Shown one piece after another: positions 1-12,229 of a DNA stretch of 64,000 nucleotides; positions within the stretch are counted from its first letter, which is position 1, and every line of letters begins with the position of its first letter. The notes below the pieces were generated by a model. The model was not told the origin of the DNA, ran no database searches, and saw nothing but the letters and a program-made list of their open reading frames with translations. The stretch covers positions 4,461,956 to 4,525,955 of the forward strand of contig NC_051095.1 of NCBI RefSeq assembly GCF_901709675.1, in the 5' to 3' direction. The position numbers and the translations under genes are program-made. This DNA comes from Syngnathus acus. Its lineage: Eukaryota > Chordata > Actinopteri > Syngnathiformes > Syngnathidae.

Positions 1-1744
1 CTGTCAAGTAATTTGTCGCTCTTGTTTTGCTGCATGCCGACTGGCCAGCCCGCATTTCTAGCGTACATCCAAGGTGGCGAGATGTCCGTTATTGCCAGTC
101 AAGAGACTGGCAGAGCTGAAGGGGGGGGGGTCAATCCAGACAGGAAGGATGTTCACTCTCACTCTCTTCTTCTTTAGTATGCCATAAAAGCTAACGGGCG
201 CAGAACAGCGCTCACCTCCGAATCGCCCAATTGCCTTTTTTTTTTTTTTTTTCAGAGGGGGCTTTTTTTTCCCTTCGCTCCATACAAATTGGTAGCCTGG
301 ATGGAGGTGAGGGTCATAAATAAGGAAAACGCTAGTCATGTCACATGCACATGCTTGCATGCACACACGCTCGTGCTGTCTTGCACTCATGCACAGCTCT
401 AGGCAGTAACCATCCCAGACCCCCCCCCACCCCCTTGCCCCCCTTAGCTAACTGTCCTTCCTTCCTTAGTCACACACTTGGCGTACTTCAGGTGCGAGGG
501 AGGGGTGCAAAACTTCTAAAAATACAGTCACTGCCATTGCAGAGGTTAAACAAGCCAAGAGCTGCAGGCAATCATTCAATTTAAAAAGCACCAGGAAACC
601 TCGAGGGCCGCAGGCCGGAGCGGGACGCATAAAGAAATTTAACAGCTCAATGTTTTACGGCCCACGAAAATGACTTCTGAGTACAGGAGCGAGGCAGCGG
701 CGGCGGCGGCGGTGAGTGCTTGCCGGCTGGCCAGATGAAAACAAACACAATTGGTGGAGATATGATCATCAAGTGATTGCAATTGGACGTTCAACTGAAA
801 ATAATCCTTCCACAAAACATTCTACGCATTGAAATTTAACATTTTTCGGTCATCAATTTGGAGATAATCAGTTGTTTTGTTTTGTTTTTGTTAGAGTCCA
901 TCAAAAGGCGATCAAACGATAAGAAAGCAAACCACTCTCCATCAGGCGCATTTTACAACTGGATGAACTTTTTGAAGACTTTTTCCAAAGTTACACCTCA
1001 AATGACTGAAAGTAATCGGCCCTCTTTTATCCGAGCAGAAACTCATCGAGAAAAATACAATAAAAGTACAAAAATCAGGGTGGCTGGTTGACGAGACGAG
1101 ACAGCTCGTGACAGATGCTAAAACCAAACAGCCAGGTCGCCGCAAATCTTCGGGGACAGGCTGAGAATGGCGAAAAGAGAAACGCAAAGGCAATGATCCA
1201 TACAGGAGAAGACAGGTAGGACGAGCGAGAGACAGACAGGCGGCAAGTTGGGGCGGGGAGGGAACGGAGTGAGGGGGGGTAGACAGCTTAGTCGAGCCGA
1301 GGACGACACAGTGCGGCTAACCGGCGCGAGCGAGCGACAAGGAGGGTGTCACAAGCGATGAAAGCAAACGCGCAAGACGGACTGTATTTTTAAAGCCACG
1401 AGACGACAGAAAGAGAGCGAGGGCGCGCCGGGGCTAGCATTTTTAGATATGTCTGCAACCCAAAGAAATAAAAAACAGTGGCTCCTAGCTTTTGATGGCG
1501 TCCCAACTTAAGTGGTCTGCAAACGTTTTAGGATCGGATGAATGATTTGTGGAATCAAGATGCTTCGGAGCGTCTTCGCAAATATCAGCGAGGATCAGTC
1601 TTCTCGGGCAAATATGGCGTCGAGCAAAGGATTTAAAAAGCTCAAAATGTCTTATGTTGTATACTTGTGATTATCTGTTGTCTGCCGTTTTGTTGGACCC
1701 CCTGGAAGACAAGATGGTCCTAAATCTCCTAAATGAAATAAATT
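1..1744. other. Intergenic, no gene seen
   Basis: Holds G-, C- and T-runs (121-130, 237-252, 421-430), a GGC run at 697, and a CpG-rich stretch (1310-1440) with GCGAGCGAGCG and GGGCGCGCCGGGG that could be a small CpG island. Open frames are short and of low complexity. No repeat family recognised. Confidence 0.5.
697..712. repeat. (GGC)n trinucleotide run
   Basis: Five to six GGC units followed by GGTGAGT, which looks like a splice donor but has no supporting open frame. Confidence 0.85.
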
Positions 1745-1822
1745 AATTTTTTTTTATTATTTATTTTTATATCTTATTTTATTTTATTTTTATTATTTTT
1801 ATTATTATCATTATTATTATTA
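1745..1822. repeat. TTATT/TTA low-complexity tract
   Basis: Pure A/T with T-runs, TTATTT and ATT trinucleotide repeats, ending in TTATTATTATTA. Confidence 0.9.
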
Positions 1823-4800
1823 AGCAATAGAACAATTGTCTTCGAGGTATTTCAATGACTTTCTGGGAGTATGCTGCCACCTGTTGTCTTGGAGGCTAAA
1901 AGCCACCCAATTGAATAGTTTCCTAAATGTATCTTTTTGCAAAACACTATCCAGATAAGGAAAAGAAAATTATCACCAAGCACTGGATTGAAAATGGCAA
2001 CATGGCTTAACTGAAGTTTTACCTCAGCTTCCCCAAAAACATTTCCCCTCCCTTTTTTTTTTGTCCCCCACATTGCCTCTTTTCCCAATTGTCAGTCCTC
2101 TCGCCTGGCATCGTCCTCCACCCTGGCAGCGTGCCCGAGCGTGTGCCCGTCCCCCTTTTCTCGACCGCCGTGTGCCCACATTGTGCAGCGGGCAAATGTG
2201 CTCCATTGTGTCCGTGCCCCTCGATGCGGAAGTGGCTCTGAATGCGGGCTCGTTAACCAATCAATAGAGCAGACGTGTCGAAAATCTCGTCCTTGAAATC
2301 CCTTTTCGCTTTTGTCCCATGCATGACAAATGAGTTTGAAGGAGAAGAAAACACCCGTGCTCCCCCCCTCCCCCTCCCCACCTACCCTGTAATCACGCTA
2401 AAAAGCAATTTAACAAACTTGATGAGAGCATTAACAAAACACAAAAAGTGCAGATTGGACAGAACATGAAAAAGGAGGATTACGAGTTTTGGTTGCTCCG
2501 GAATAGACAATCAAGTCATCCCGTAGCCCGATAGCGCTAACGGTACTTCAAGCTAACACCCGCTGACATCTTTGAGAAGCTGGACGGGAGCCACGCTTGG
2601 CAGAGTTCCGCCGGCCACGTTCAAAGCGTCCATATTTGAACCATTAAGTCGGACACACCAAGGGCACTTTGTCAAGTCGCTGCTAGGACTCCTGTCAAAT
2701 ATGAATAATACACCCGGAGGAAAAATGTAGCACCGCTGTGTTGCAGGGAACAAACTGATCTACTCGGGAAGGGTCTTCGCACATTTACCCAGAAAGCTAT
2801 CGGGTGAAGTTCAAAAACCCGACTGGGGCCAAAATTCCTTCCACCTGTGGAAATCTTTCCGACATCGTAAAGCGGCCTCTGCATGCTGAAGCGTTCGCTA
2901 ACTGATTGCCATCGGCGGCTGACGACTCCCTCACCGACGCAACCCCCCCCCCTTTACTTCACTCTCAATAAAGTCGCTTGAATGTTTTCCACCTGTCATT
3001 CCTGATCAAGTAGCGCATGATGAAGGAGATTAGGGTGGATCGGGAAACGCGCCAGATCGCAGAGGCAGAATTAAAAGCGATGTCCGATTACCGCCTGGCA
3101 ACGGATCGACCCAATCGAAGGGGTCCAGATGAGCGGTGATCACTTTACATGTGCCTGGCAATCAACTGGTCTCTTGTGAAGAGCAAACGCATTCCCAGAA
3201 AGACAGCGGAAGTCAACCATTTTGGTCTGAAGCAGCCATTTTAGGTTCGTTTGGACATTTCTAAGGGTCCTTAAAAGAAAAACACCATCAGGATTACATT
3301 GCATGACATTTGATAGGAAATGCTGATCTCAGCTCTTTTGCTTACTATGCACCACCTCAAATTTCTGTTTCAGTAGTTTTCTTAACTTTATTACTTTTGG
3401 TTGATCATCATGTCCATTTTCTGGTACAAACAAGTGGAACACTGGAAAAAACAAGACTTAGGAATCTTTCATTGACAATGATGTCATAGCTTGTCTATTT
3501 GCGAGTACGTAAATTTGTTGTTGAATCACATCGTAAGCACGTCAAGAAACGTCTCCACTCCAAATGACGGATAAACTTCAGAGAAAGGTCCCAACAAGAA
3601 AAACGAGGTTCAGATTTCAGCTGCGAGTAAAAAAAAAAAAAACGGTAAAGTCTCGTGAGGGAACTGGGTCAGATGGCCTCCGCAAAAAAAGAATAAATTT
3701 GAATAATCGCCAACTGGGATGAGAACAGCTGTGCCGACAACAATGAGACAAATTACGAGAAAATCAACCGCAGGAAGTCGAAGCGACTCGCCTCACGGGC
3801 TTGCCGTGTTTATGCTACAAAACGCCTTCTATTTTTGGTGTGTGGCTGAGGAGAAGTCAGCATGTTTTCCTTGGGGGAGGGCGTTCGTTCTGTCCAGGTG
3901 TGGCGTTAATGAGGGGCCGTTTGGTTCTTTGGAGAATAAACGAGAGTTTTGGTTCCAGAGTACGGTTTCAAACTCGGGTTTTAGTTCTAAATTAGACTTT
4001 CAAAGCAGGGTTAGGTCTTCAAAATAGGGTTGGAGGTTCAGATTAGGGTTTAAAAAACAATATAAAAAATTAAACAATTAATTGCATAGTTTAGAATATC
4101 ACAAACGATAAAAGTAAAAAAAGGTACCAGTAAATCTCAACAATTCAAAACTGTTTTTTCTTCTGTCTTTGCACTTTCTCAACATTTATGTGAAAACATT
4201 TAATAGATACAATTCACAAAAATCAATTCATAGGGTATTTTATATAAAGAATTTTATCGCTGAATTTAATAAAATAACAAATGAGACTACACAAAACAAT
4301 TAACCAGAAGACGGAAAATAAATCAAAATAATGTAATTGAAAAGCCAGATATGATATTAAATCCATCTGCATTATATTTCCATTTTTAAAGGTTTTTCTT
4401 TATTCGTGCGTGGATTAAGCAGTGGAGAAATTTACGGTAGCTTCTTTCCCGAATTCAATTTACATTCACGAAAACGATGTCGTGGCTATGTTGCCGTTTT
4501 CAGCCATTTTACAACCTTGTGTTATTTGGAGTGGGAGACTGACGGCGGCAAATGAAGTTTGGGCAGGCGCCCTTGGGGGCGGGCCAATTGTAAACAACAG
4601 CACGTACTGTACTGTATATCAAATTCCTGCTGGTAATTTTCCGTCCCTCGCCGCCATTCTGCATATGATTATTGATTCCATTAAATGAGAGCCTCCAATA
4701 GCGCCGTAGTATTTGCATTTATATTCTGCGGCGCTGCTGGAAAAGAGAATGGAGGAAGGAAAGAGGGAGCGACAGAGCTTTTGCTTCATTTTACCTCCCT

Positions 4801-5040
4801 TATCGGGCGCAACTCCATGAATTGGACGCAAATTAAGAGGCATCGCTTATGCTTGCGTGTGAAACAAGAAGATTTGGAGACTCAAATGGGGGAGCTTCAA
4901 ACAGATTCATCTCTTGCCAGTCTTGCCACAGGCACCTTGAAAAAGCTACTTAGTTACTTACAGATTACTTTTTAGACTTACGACATTCAGCATCTGCCAA
5001 CAACACTGCCTCAACATAAAAAAAATTACTTTTGCCAGTT
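1823..5040. other. Intergenic, no gene seen
   Basis: A C-rich, CpG-bearing patch lies at 2090-2240. 3000-3180 is unique with motif-like content. Around 3950-4050 a degenerate GGGTTT/TTAGGG-like repeat appears (GGGTTAGG, ATTAGGGTTT). 4050-4400 is AT-rich. No open frame resembles a known protein. Confidence 0.5.
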
Positions 5041-5108
5041 TTATATATATATGTATATATATATATATACATATATATATGCTTATGTATACATATACAC
5101 ACACACAC
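5041..5108. repeat. (TA)n/(CA)n microsatellite
   Basis: Long TA dinucleotide runs with ATGTATATAT interruptions pass into ACACACAC at the right. A likely hypervariable, cruciform-prone stretch. Confidence 0.9.
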
Positions 5109-5559
5109 GCAGTCTATATAAACCCTCATGCATTTAAAATATGCATTTAAATAAGCTCCTTACTCTGCATGAGTGTGACTCGAGCAAACAATACACGTGT
5201 TTTGTTTGGTTAACATATGAATGGACACTTTATTTGTGGAAGTACACCAATCACTTGAGGTCCATTAAATTCCATTTAGCTCCGATGAAGCCTCAAGCAA
5301 CACAAAGACAGCGTGAGCGAGCAAGCGAGCGAGAGCGACGCGATATTGTCAGGGAGGCGAAACAATGCAGCATAATGGCGAGCTGCTTTAACCCCTTCCA
5401 TGCCATCGTTTCAGGAAAATTCTTTTTGTCTTTCTCATCAACATTTTGTCATCAGAGCCCAAAAAGTCGTCAAAAACGGTTGGACCAATGATTGTCATTG
5501 ACCGCCAACTCTGAAAGTGATGACGGAAAATACAAACGAGCAATTTTAGCACTTGCATG

Positions 5560-5960
5560 CTGGGCCCTTCCTAAAATTGTCCCTCCGTACATCACATGAT
5601 CGTTGGTCCTTGTTTGTGCCTCAGCCAATCACACGTTGAACCGCCGCGCCACATAAAGCTGCCTGCGACTGGGCGAAAGCATTTGCGGCGAATGACGGCC
5701 ACTGATTAATGCGCCGATTATCTGCTCCATAAATAGACGCCGCCGCTCTCTGTTTAGTATTTTATGTCACCGCCTTTTACAACCGCAATAACCGTCGCCG
5801 GGGCCGTATTTCACGGCCGCTCGGGCCGCCAAACTCGTCCCCTCGCTCTCGTGCAAATTGCTGTCGCTCTTCCCTTTGGGCCGGGCTTCATTTTTTTGAA
5901 GACAGCTGAGAGCGCGGCCTGAAATAGCCTTTAAGGGAAATAGTGCGAATACGGCCAAAA
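5560..5960. promoter_or_regulatory. Candidate regulatory block with NF-Y box
   Basis: A CpG-rich stretch in AT-rich surroundings. CAGCCAATCAC at 5622-5632 is a good CCAAT (NF-Y) box. CACATAAAGC (about 5650), TGATTAATG (about 5703) and CCATAAATAG (5728-5737, CArG/MEF2-like) follow. There is no open frame to go with a promoter. Conserved enhancer and remote promoter are both possible. Inference from composition only. Confidence 0.3.
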
Positions 5961-6403
5961 GAAGGCACGGCAAAAAAAGGGCCAACCAATATCACAGGTC
6001 AGCGACTCTCAGGCCAAAGTGGATGGTGAGTGAGCCCCAAAACGTTTTTCCCCACCCGTCGCTTGGGAACCTTGGCGGTGTTTTGAGATTCAAATCTGCC
6101 TGCCGCCTCGGGGCGCTCACCCTCGCATGAACCGCCGCCCGCTTTAGCTTGTGGATAAACAACACCAGCCAAACACAACAACAAAAGGCAGCATATTTCA
6201 AATCATCGTCATATTAGTGCCACATTCAGCCTGTGTACATTTTCATTTAAAGCAACAGCGTGGCGTTGCGTGTTTCGAAAATCAAACCGTGTTCACTGGG
6301 TTGGAAATGAAGAGAACACAAGACTACGAACATTCTTTATCCTGTAAAAAAAAACACTGAGTCACAGAAGAAGTCTATTTGTCTTTGTAGCTGCACTGTA
6401 CAG

Positions 6404-6733
6404 CAGAGGTTTTGTCCTAGGGACCATCATTATAACCAAGAAGCAACTCTGGGACCACTGCTTTGGCGGAATCTTATTTTATTTTCCACCGAAGGAGGAT
6501 AGACCTATACAGGCTATTTAATTGCATCTCTATGGCTTTTTTGGAAATCTCAGCTCCATTCGACATCATTTGGATAGTGAAATGATTCACAAAATTAGTT
6601 GGAAAATAAATCGAGTCTAAATAATAAATCAATTTTATTTTTAAAAATGTTACAGAAGAATCCATTTCCAATTTCAAGGACCACCTGCAATACTGCCACG
6701 GACCACTAGATGGCCGCTGGTTGACAATCCGTG
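6404..6733. mobile_element. hAT-like non-autonomous element with 8-bp target duplication
   Basis: The left end CAGAGGTTTTGTCC and the inverted right end CACGGATTGTCAACC both approach the hAT consensus CAGTGGTTGTCAACC. The flanks are CTGTACAG (6396-6403) and CTGTGCAG (6734-6741), an 8-base duplication with one mismatch, the size hAT transposases make. The interior is AT-rich without coding capacity. A CTCF-like motif (6703-6716) lies inside the right end. Confidence 0.6.
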
Positions 6734-7594
6734 CTGTGCAGTATTATACTGCCGCCCCGGTGGCCAGGGCGGGCACACCACAAGGAGCAGCACGATGAAG
6801 AAAATTGAAGCATTAAATCACCATGTGTAAACTTTTTATTCTAATTTTAAGTTTAATCTAATTCTTATAATAATCGTAAGCACCAGTGTAATTGTTGAAA
6901 TCGTGAATGTATCAGAAACTCATCACGATTCCAATTTAAAAAATGGCTCTGCTCTCTGCTCAACATACTTCCTCGAAACCAATTACTACTTTACCTTTTG
7001 GGCGGGACTTTGGCACCATCTAATGGCATCTCAATGTGTTACACAAAAAGGAAAAAAAAAAAATATTTCTCACCCCATACTTGACAGAAGCTTCACTGTT
7101 TGTTTTGTTTTATTTTTAAATTAAAATGTAATATTGTTTGTTTGAATTTGTATCTCCATTTCATCATTAACCTTTTCTGGCTTCATTTGTCCAAGTCTGC
7201 GGAGGCTACCAAAATAATGGACACTTACGGCTTTTGGGCGGCCTTTATGTCAGAAGGGTAGCAATGGCTACACACTGGTACAAATGTGCTACTTAAAATA
7301 ATATAAAATGCAATAAATTAGCTGGAAGAGCGTAACAAAAGCCATTAGGGGTAATCCCTCACTCACCTTCCTGACACTTAGTGCAGGATGCAAGCGAGTA
7401 TTGCTACTCTAACCCAGAAAAGGCGGGCGGGCGGGTGGGCGGCTAGATTGGCTCTGGCGGAAAGCAGGTCACACATACATCAGAGAGCAACAGAGCGCGT
7501 TGCCTGTTACAGCTTAATATCCACACGAGGCAAAACGCGGCCACGGCGGCGAGGGAGCGGGAGGAAAGCTTGACAGGGGAAAACAGAGGAGCGC

Positions 7595-7790
7595 ACACGG
7601 CGGGCGTGAGAAAGAGAGAGAAAGAGAGAGAGAGGAGGGAAAATTAGACGGGAAATTGAGAGGGAGGAGAGAAGAAAGGAAATGAAATGATGCAGTTGGG
7701 GTGCAGGAGTTCATGAAAGAGTTCAGAACATTGGGCAACGGAGTTGAAGCCAAAGCCAAAAAAAAAAAAAAAAGAGGGGAAAAAGTCACA
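7595..7790 (+). repeat. Polypurine tract
   Basis: Nearly uninterrupted A/G on the plus strand, with GAGAAAGAGAGAGA units and a 15-base A run near 7757-7772. Mirror-symmetric GA repeats of this kind can form triplex (H-DNA). Confidence 0.7.
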
Positions 7791-7800
7791 TGACCTTTAA

Positions 7801-9160
7801 CCCCGGCTTCCGAGATAAAAAAAAAAAAAAAGTGGCATACAGAGCGATTAATAATACGCTACCAGGAGTAGTTTGTAAATAACAGTTGGCATTTTTTTCA
7901 AGAATACAAAAGAGTAAACTTCGTCATTGGGGCAATGAAAAGTGACAAGAAGCGTGTATTGACTAGTTAATAATAACTGAGAGCAGTTTAATTATTACTG
8001 TCGTCAAGTTGGAAAACAGTGTTTGACAACTGAGGCACGCGTAGAAAGCCATTAAAGCACTTAAGGAGTCCTCACTTCTTTGTCCCGGAGGACCAAAATT
8101 GTCACACAAAAAAAAAAAATAACTGCGGGAAAAATATTATTAATTTGGACAACGGATGCATACAGACGGGCTGAGTTAATTATAAGTTAAGTTGAGCAGT
8201 TCAATATGGAAATGGCGGATGACAATTGAGACAAATGGGCACATAGGGGCAATTTTTACCGCATCTACCTGAGCACACTCGAGTTGATGTCGTGGAAAAT
8301 CACTCGGGTTCTTCCCTGACCAATAATCGATGATCGCAAACTTGTTAGCGAGCTGCCCGCATGTAAAACAACAGAACAAGTGCGGCCCAATCAAAACAAG
8401 GAGACGCAAACACCGGTTGCCGTTCTTCGCCAAAAATAGCCTCCATTGTCCCGACTTCATCGAGTCAATCAAGGCTTGAAATCAAGCGCGGTTAAGATGC
8501 CAAAGACAATTTGGCCAAGGAGATCAGCACGTGCTCTCCAAAAGGCTTCCAAGTACTCAGTTGATTGCATTTTCATTCCGTTTTTTGGTCAGCGTCTGCA
8601 TTTTCAAGTAACCGGCTCATATGCTGACGCTAACAACGTTGGGATTTGTGTTTTTATTGTGCTTTTTTTTGTTGGTTTGTTGTCCGTTGTTATCGACGGA
8701 AAGCTACGGGGCTAAGCTACGGGGGGTTAGTTGAATGGCGGCCGGACGTCAGGGCTTAGCTGCTTACTTGAATTCATCAAGGTTTGATTACTTCTATGAA
8801 GATTTGCTCCTAAGCCTGATAACCCGATGCTCCCCAATTAAGGCTTTTCCGCAATCCTGCCGACGCCGACACGATCAGAGCGCGTCGAGCCGCCTTCTGT
8901 TCTCCTCTAGCTCTTCAAACATTCTTAAAAAGTTACACTCTAGAGTTTGACCGATAAAATGCTAATCATTCAAGAAAACTGTATTTTCTTCAGAGATAAT
9001 AAAAGGTGCGACTTTGATCCCTTCTTAAAGTTGGACGTGTATAAAAATCCGGATTTGTTCTTGTAAAAATTATTTTCTTACGTCAAACAAGACTATTCTC
9101 ATAACCTCATCATATCTGGAAGAGGATTAGAAACTTGAGAATATACAATACATTAATTTG
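7801..9160. other. Intergenic, no gene seen
   Basis: Two A-runs (7817-7831, 8108-8119) and mostly unique sequence. 8440-8720 reads openly on the plus strand for 89 codons with no family resemblance. A short duplication of AAGCTACGGGG is at 8700-8725. Confidence 0.45.
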
Positions 9161-9164
9161 AACA

Positions 9165-9305
9165 GGCTATGGGTGAGTACCGATACCAGTTATCGGGCCG
9201 CGGAGAAAAAAATACGACATTGAGTTAGTCAATATCAATCAAAACAACGACGGGTATCTAAGTATCGTACTGGTCTGAAAAAAGCGGTATCAAACATCCA
9301 TGTAA
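9165..9305. repeat. 'gagtaccgatacc' dispersed repeat, degenerate
   Basis: GGGTGAGTACCGATACCAG, then GGTATCTAAGTATCGTAC and GCGGTATCAAACATCC are parts of a fish repeat built on GGTATCGGTA.TGAGTAC. A second scrap, TGGTATCGGTATGGCTGAG, is at 57337-57365. Confidence 0.4.
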
Positions 9306-9829
9306 ACCTTCTTTGAGCAGCATTAGGCAATTCACTATCATGCTAACATCCATGTGGCATTAGCATGCTGCTAGGTTAGCACGTTAGCCTTAGCCCGAAA
9401 GGATTGGGATTGTGGAAGGCAATTTGACTGTCTCTCAAAGAGCGTCACTTTCCCCAAACGGCCTCATATAGTTGAAAATATATGGGCAATATTGGCCTCG
9501 ACTAAGGGACATCATAAATGTGACCACATAATGAACATCCGCCGGGAGGGCGACTGCGATCGGGGCCATAAACCCTCCGTCGAGTCGCTGGCGCTCTTCT
9601 GTTGCTGCTGTGAAGGACATCAAAATGGGACTGCAAGTCTCAAAGGGCTTCGAGGTAATTCTTGGCTATTATTGCTTCCAGTCACATTGCTTTTTTTTTT
9701 TTCCGAAGTTGAGACATTTGCAGTTATCTCCAATGCCCCCCCCTTTTCTCAGTTCCTTGTGATTTACAAGCAAGTCCGCAGCCTTCAATTCTACAACCTC
9801 TTTGGCTAATGCCCCATGTTCAGCCTTCA

Positions 9830-10200
9830 TCTGCACCATTAACGGAAAAACGAAAAGACGGGATAATAATCTCCCGAACTCGTAAAAAGTCCGTTACAGC
9901 CACCGCGACTCGGACTTAACAGCTCCGATCGGCACTTCCTCTCACGGGTAGGCAGCGTCCAATTTGAAATGTAGACAAACGGCGGACCACCAGGATGGGC
10001 GAGCGGGTTCCCCCCCTGCCGCGGCCCGTACACTTGCACCGTGTTTAATTACAGATGATTTATCACCGTGCCGTGGCTTGCTAACTGGGCCTCCTTCCAT
10101 TCTCTGGCTCCCACTGTGTGCTGCTGGGATCCTTCACATCATTATGAGGAAGCTCATTTGTATTAAAATGAGTATTAGCGCCTAATTCCTGACATACATT
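9830..10200. promoter_or_regulatory. Candidate conserved non-coding element
   Basis: Non-repetitive and motif-dense. TTAATTACAG (10045-10054), GATGATTTATCA, then ATTTGTATTAAAATGAG (10156-10172, POU/homeodomain-like) and GCGCCTAATTCC. The mix of TAAT cores with moderate GC and intact CpGs is typical of deep-conserved elements near developmental genes. Confidence 0.35.
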
Positions 10201-10562
10201 CTGGGGGTTCGGCGTGCAATCGCTCCGGTGCGTCGCCGGTGTCGGCATACATCAAGTGTTTTACGGGCGGGAGATTTAAAGGCGCATTTGATCCCTGCTG
10301 CGATCTCCCATAAAGATGAAAGAACAACACGGGATGTCACACGTACATCACGTCAGCGTGCGCGCAAACACTATAAGTTAACGCTAAAGGGACGTTTATG
10401 TTCTTTGACGCCGTTAACCTCACATCATCAGCAATATCGCATCAAGGGCATCCCATTTTTAATCCTTAAAGCCGCCGTAAGGGCGTTTTTTTTTTTTTTT
10501 GGTAGGGCTCCCCCCCTACAGTTCCACTGAGGTAAGTATTAATCATATATTTAGATGACAAA

Positions 10563-10625
10563 GCAAACTTAACTAGAGATGATTAATTAACAATTAATCG
10601 ATTATCAGATTAATTAATCATTTAG
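10563..10625. repeat. ATTAATCGAT-family scrap
   Basis: GATGATTAATTAACAATTAA, TCGATTATCAGATTAATTAA. AT-rich palindromic core of the dispersed family, without clear ends. Its TTAATTAA elements would also score as homeodomain sites. Confidence 0.4.
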
Positions 10626-11219
10626 AAGACCTTGGTGTGTATGTCCTCTGAATTTCAACCTCTCAGCAGGAAATATTCTACGGTTTCTGTCTTCCTCCAG
10701 GAAAGTGTTTTGAATTCAAATAAAACATTTTATGATGGATGTTAAAGCTACTGTACATATGTGTTTCGGTATAAGTTACAGAGCTAGCGATATTTCGGCA
10801 TTTCTATTAGCAAAGATAGGAAACGTGTGTCCATGAAAAGGAAGTTCATCATTTTGCATGTGTACAATTGAGTTTATTCAAAATTTAAATTGCCTTAGTG
10901 CTAAGCTAGCATGCTATGCTAAGGGCTGTGCTTTGTTAGTTTAGCAAATGCTATGATACACGTAATTAGGGCTCATATTGTGTTAGGTGTCTGATGTATT
11001 TTAGTTAATATTACACTTTGATACTCAATAATCAGTGTTTTTCAAGTTACGTTATAAAAAAAGAATCAAAATGCTTTTTCAAAGTAAGTGTGGCAATGCT
11101 AACTGTAAGGCAGTATAATGAAGATGAAACGGGAGTTTTTGAGGTGAATGTCATCATATTTAGATTCATTTCTCAAGGAAAAAAAACTCAACATAAATGT
11201 TTATGATGAACTAAATTAC
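10626..11219. other. AT-rich intergenic sequence
   Basis: AT-rich with GCTAGC/ATGCTA-type short motifs common in fish intergenic DNA (10895-10925). Nothing recognised. Confidence 0.45.
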
Positions 11220-11275
11220 AAACCATTTCCATCTATTTTCACGGGTCAATTTGACCCGCAGCAGAATGGGAGGGT
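11220..11275. repeat. GGGTCAATTTGACCC inverted repeat
   Basis: GGGTCAATTTGACCC is a 15-base perfect inverted repeat made of two GGTCA half-sites. Similar GGTCA/TGACC units recur at 12245-12262, 12680-12710, 12762-12778 and 12800-12825. Such strings belong to a dispersed fish repeat with phrases like 'gggtcaaattgaccc'. By chance they also mimic nuclear-receptor half-sites. Confidence 0.55.
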
Positions 11276-11745
11276 TCAGTCAGTAAACAAGTACTTTTGA
11301 GTCAACATTCCATTAACCTCCAATTTCTCAAAATATATAAGCAATGAGGAAATATTCATCATGAAGAACTCGCAAGTAATCCTGGAGGACCTCAGACAAA
11401 ACTGGTGAATAGCTTCCTGGCTGCTCACGGAGGGCAAATATTAATAGAGGGTATTAAATACAGTCAGCACATGAAAAATAATAACATATCGATCGCTTTG
11501 AGGGGAGCTTAATGGTCTGATTTCTGATATTGATCTACAAAAAAAGCCCTGCGAGTGAGGATCATATTTAATTTTTTTATGATTACGATGGTGGGCATCA
11601 GTTCAATATTTTTTTTAAAGATTTGCATATGATTTGTGATTAAAATATGCAGTGAATATGAAGTGCGAGCAAGCACTGATAGAGATCATCATTGAGTTGC
11701 CAGATAAGTGCACATCAATCTGTGTTGTTGCGATCAAGTCCCCAT

Positions 11746-12101
11746 GGGGAGGGGGAGGGGGGGGGAGTGTGTACATTGCAGTGGGTGAGTGTGTTGAGGG
11801 AGGGGGGTGGGGGGGGGGCGCAAAAGCCATTCTCCAGCTAAACACATGTGATCCCTAACACCGCCTCTTCAAAGTGATCTTATTCCTCGCTCAAAGAGAC
11901 AGAAAAATCTATATCTCAATTTGGTACACTTCAACAGCACTCCAAAAAGTGCCCGCAGAGAAAAAGCGAATTAAACTGCGACAAGCTGATTCAACACCCT
12001 GAAAGATGAATCTAAGTAGTTGTTTGTGAAATATGTATTTGCCGTGTGCAATATCGGGCATCTTGCATGGGGGGAGGGGGGGGGGGGGAAGAGGAGGGGT
12101 G
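11746..12101 (+). repeat. Two G-quadruplex-prone tracts
   Basis: 11746-11819 and 12069-12101 each hold more than four runs of at least four G on the plus strand, separated by short loops. They are 250 bases apart. Confidence 0.7.
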
Positions 12102-12229
12102 GCGTGACGGAAAAATGTGCGCATTGGGAATGCATCCACCAGAAAAAAACAGGATAGCTGGCTTGACATGGAATATATAGGTCTGTCCTTTCTATTTCAG
12201 AACATCCACCAAAAGGAGAAAAAAAATAA

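Noticed and set aside
3950-4050. GGGTTA/TTAGGG-like units as an internal telomeric repeat
   Set aside because: Units are irregular and few. A degenerate local repeat explains them better.
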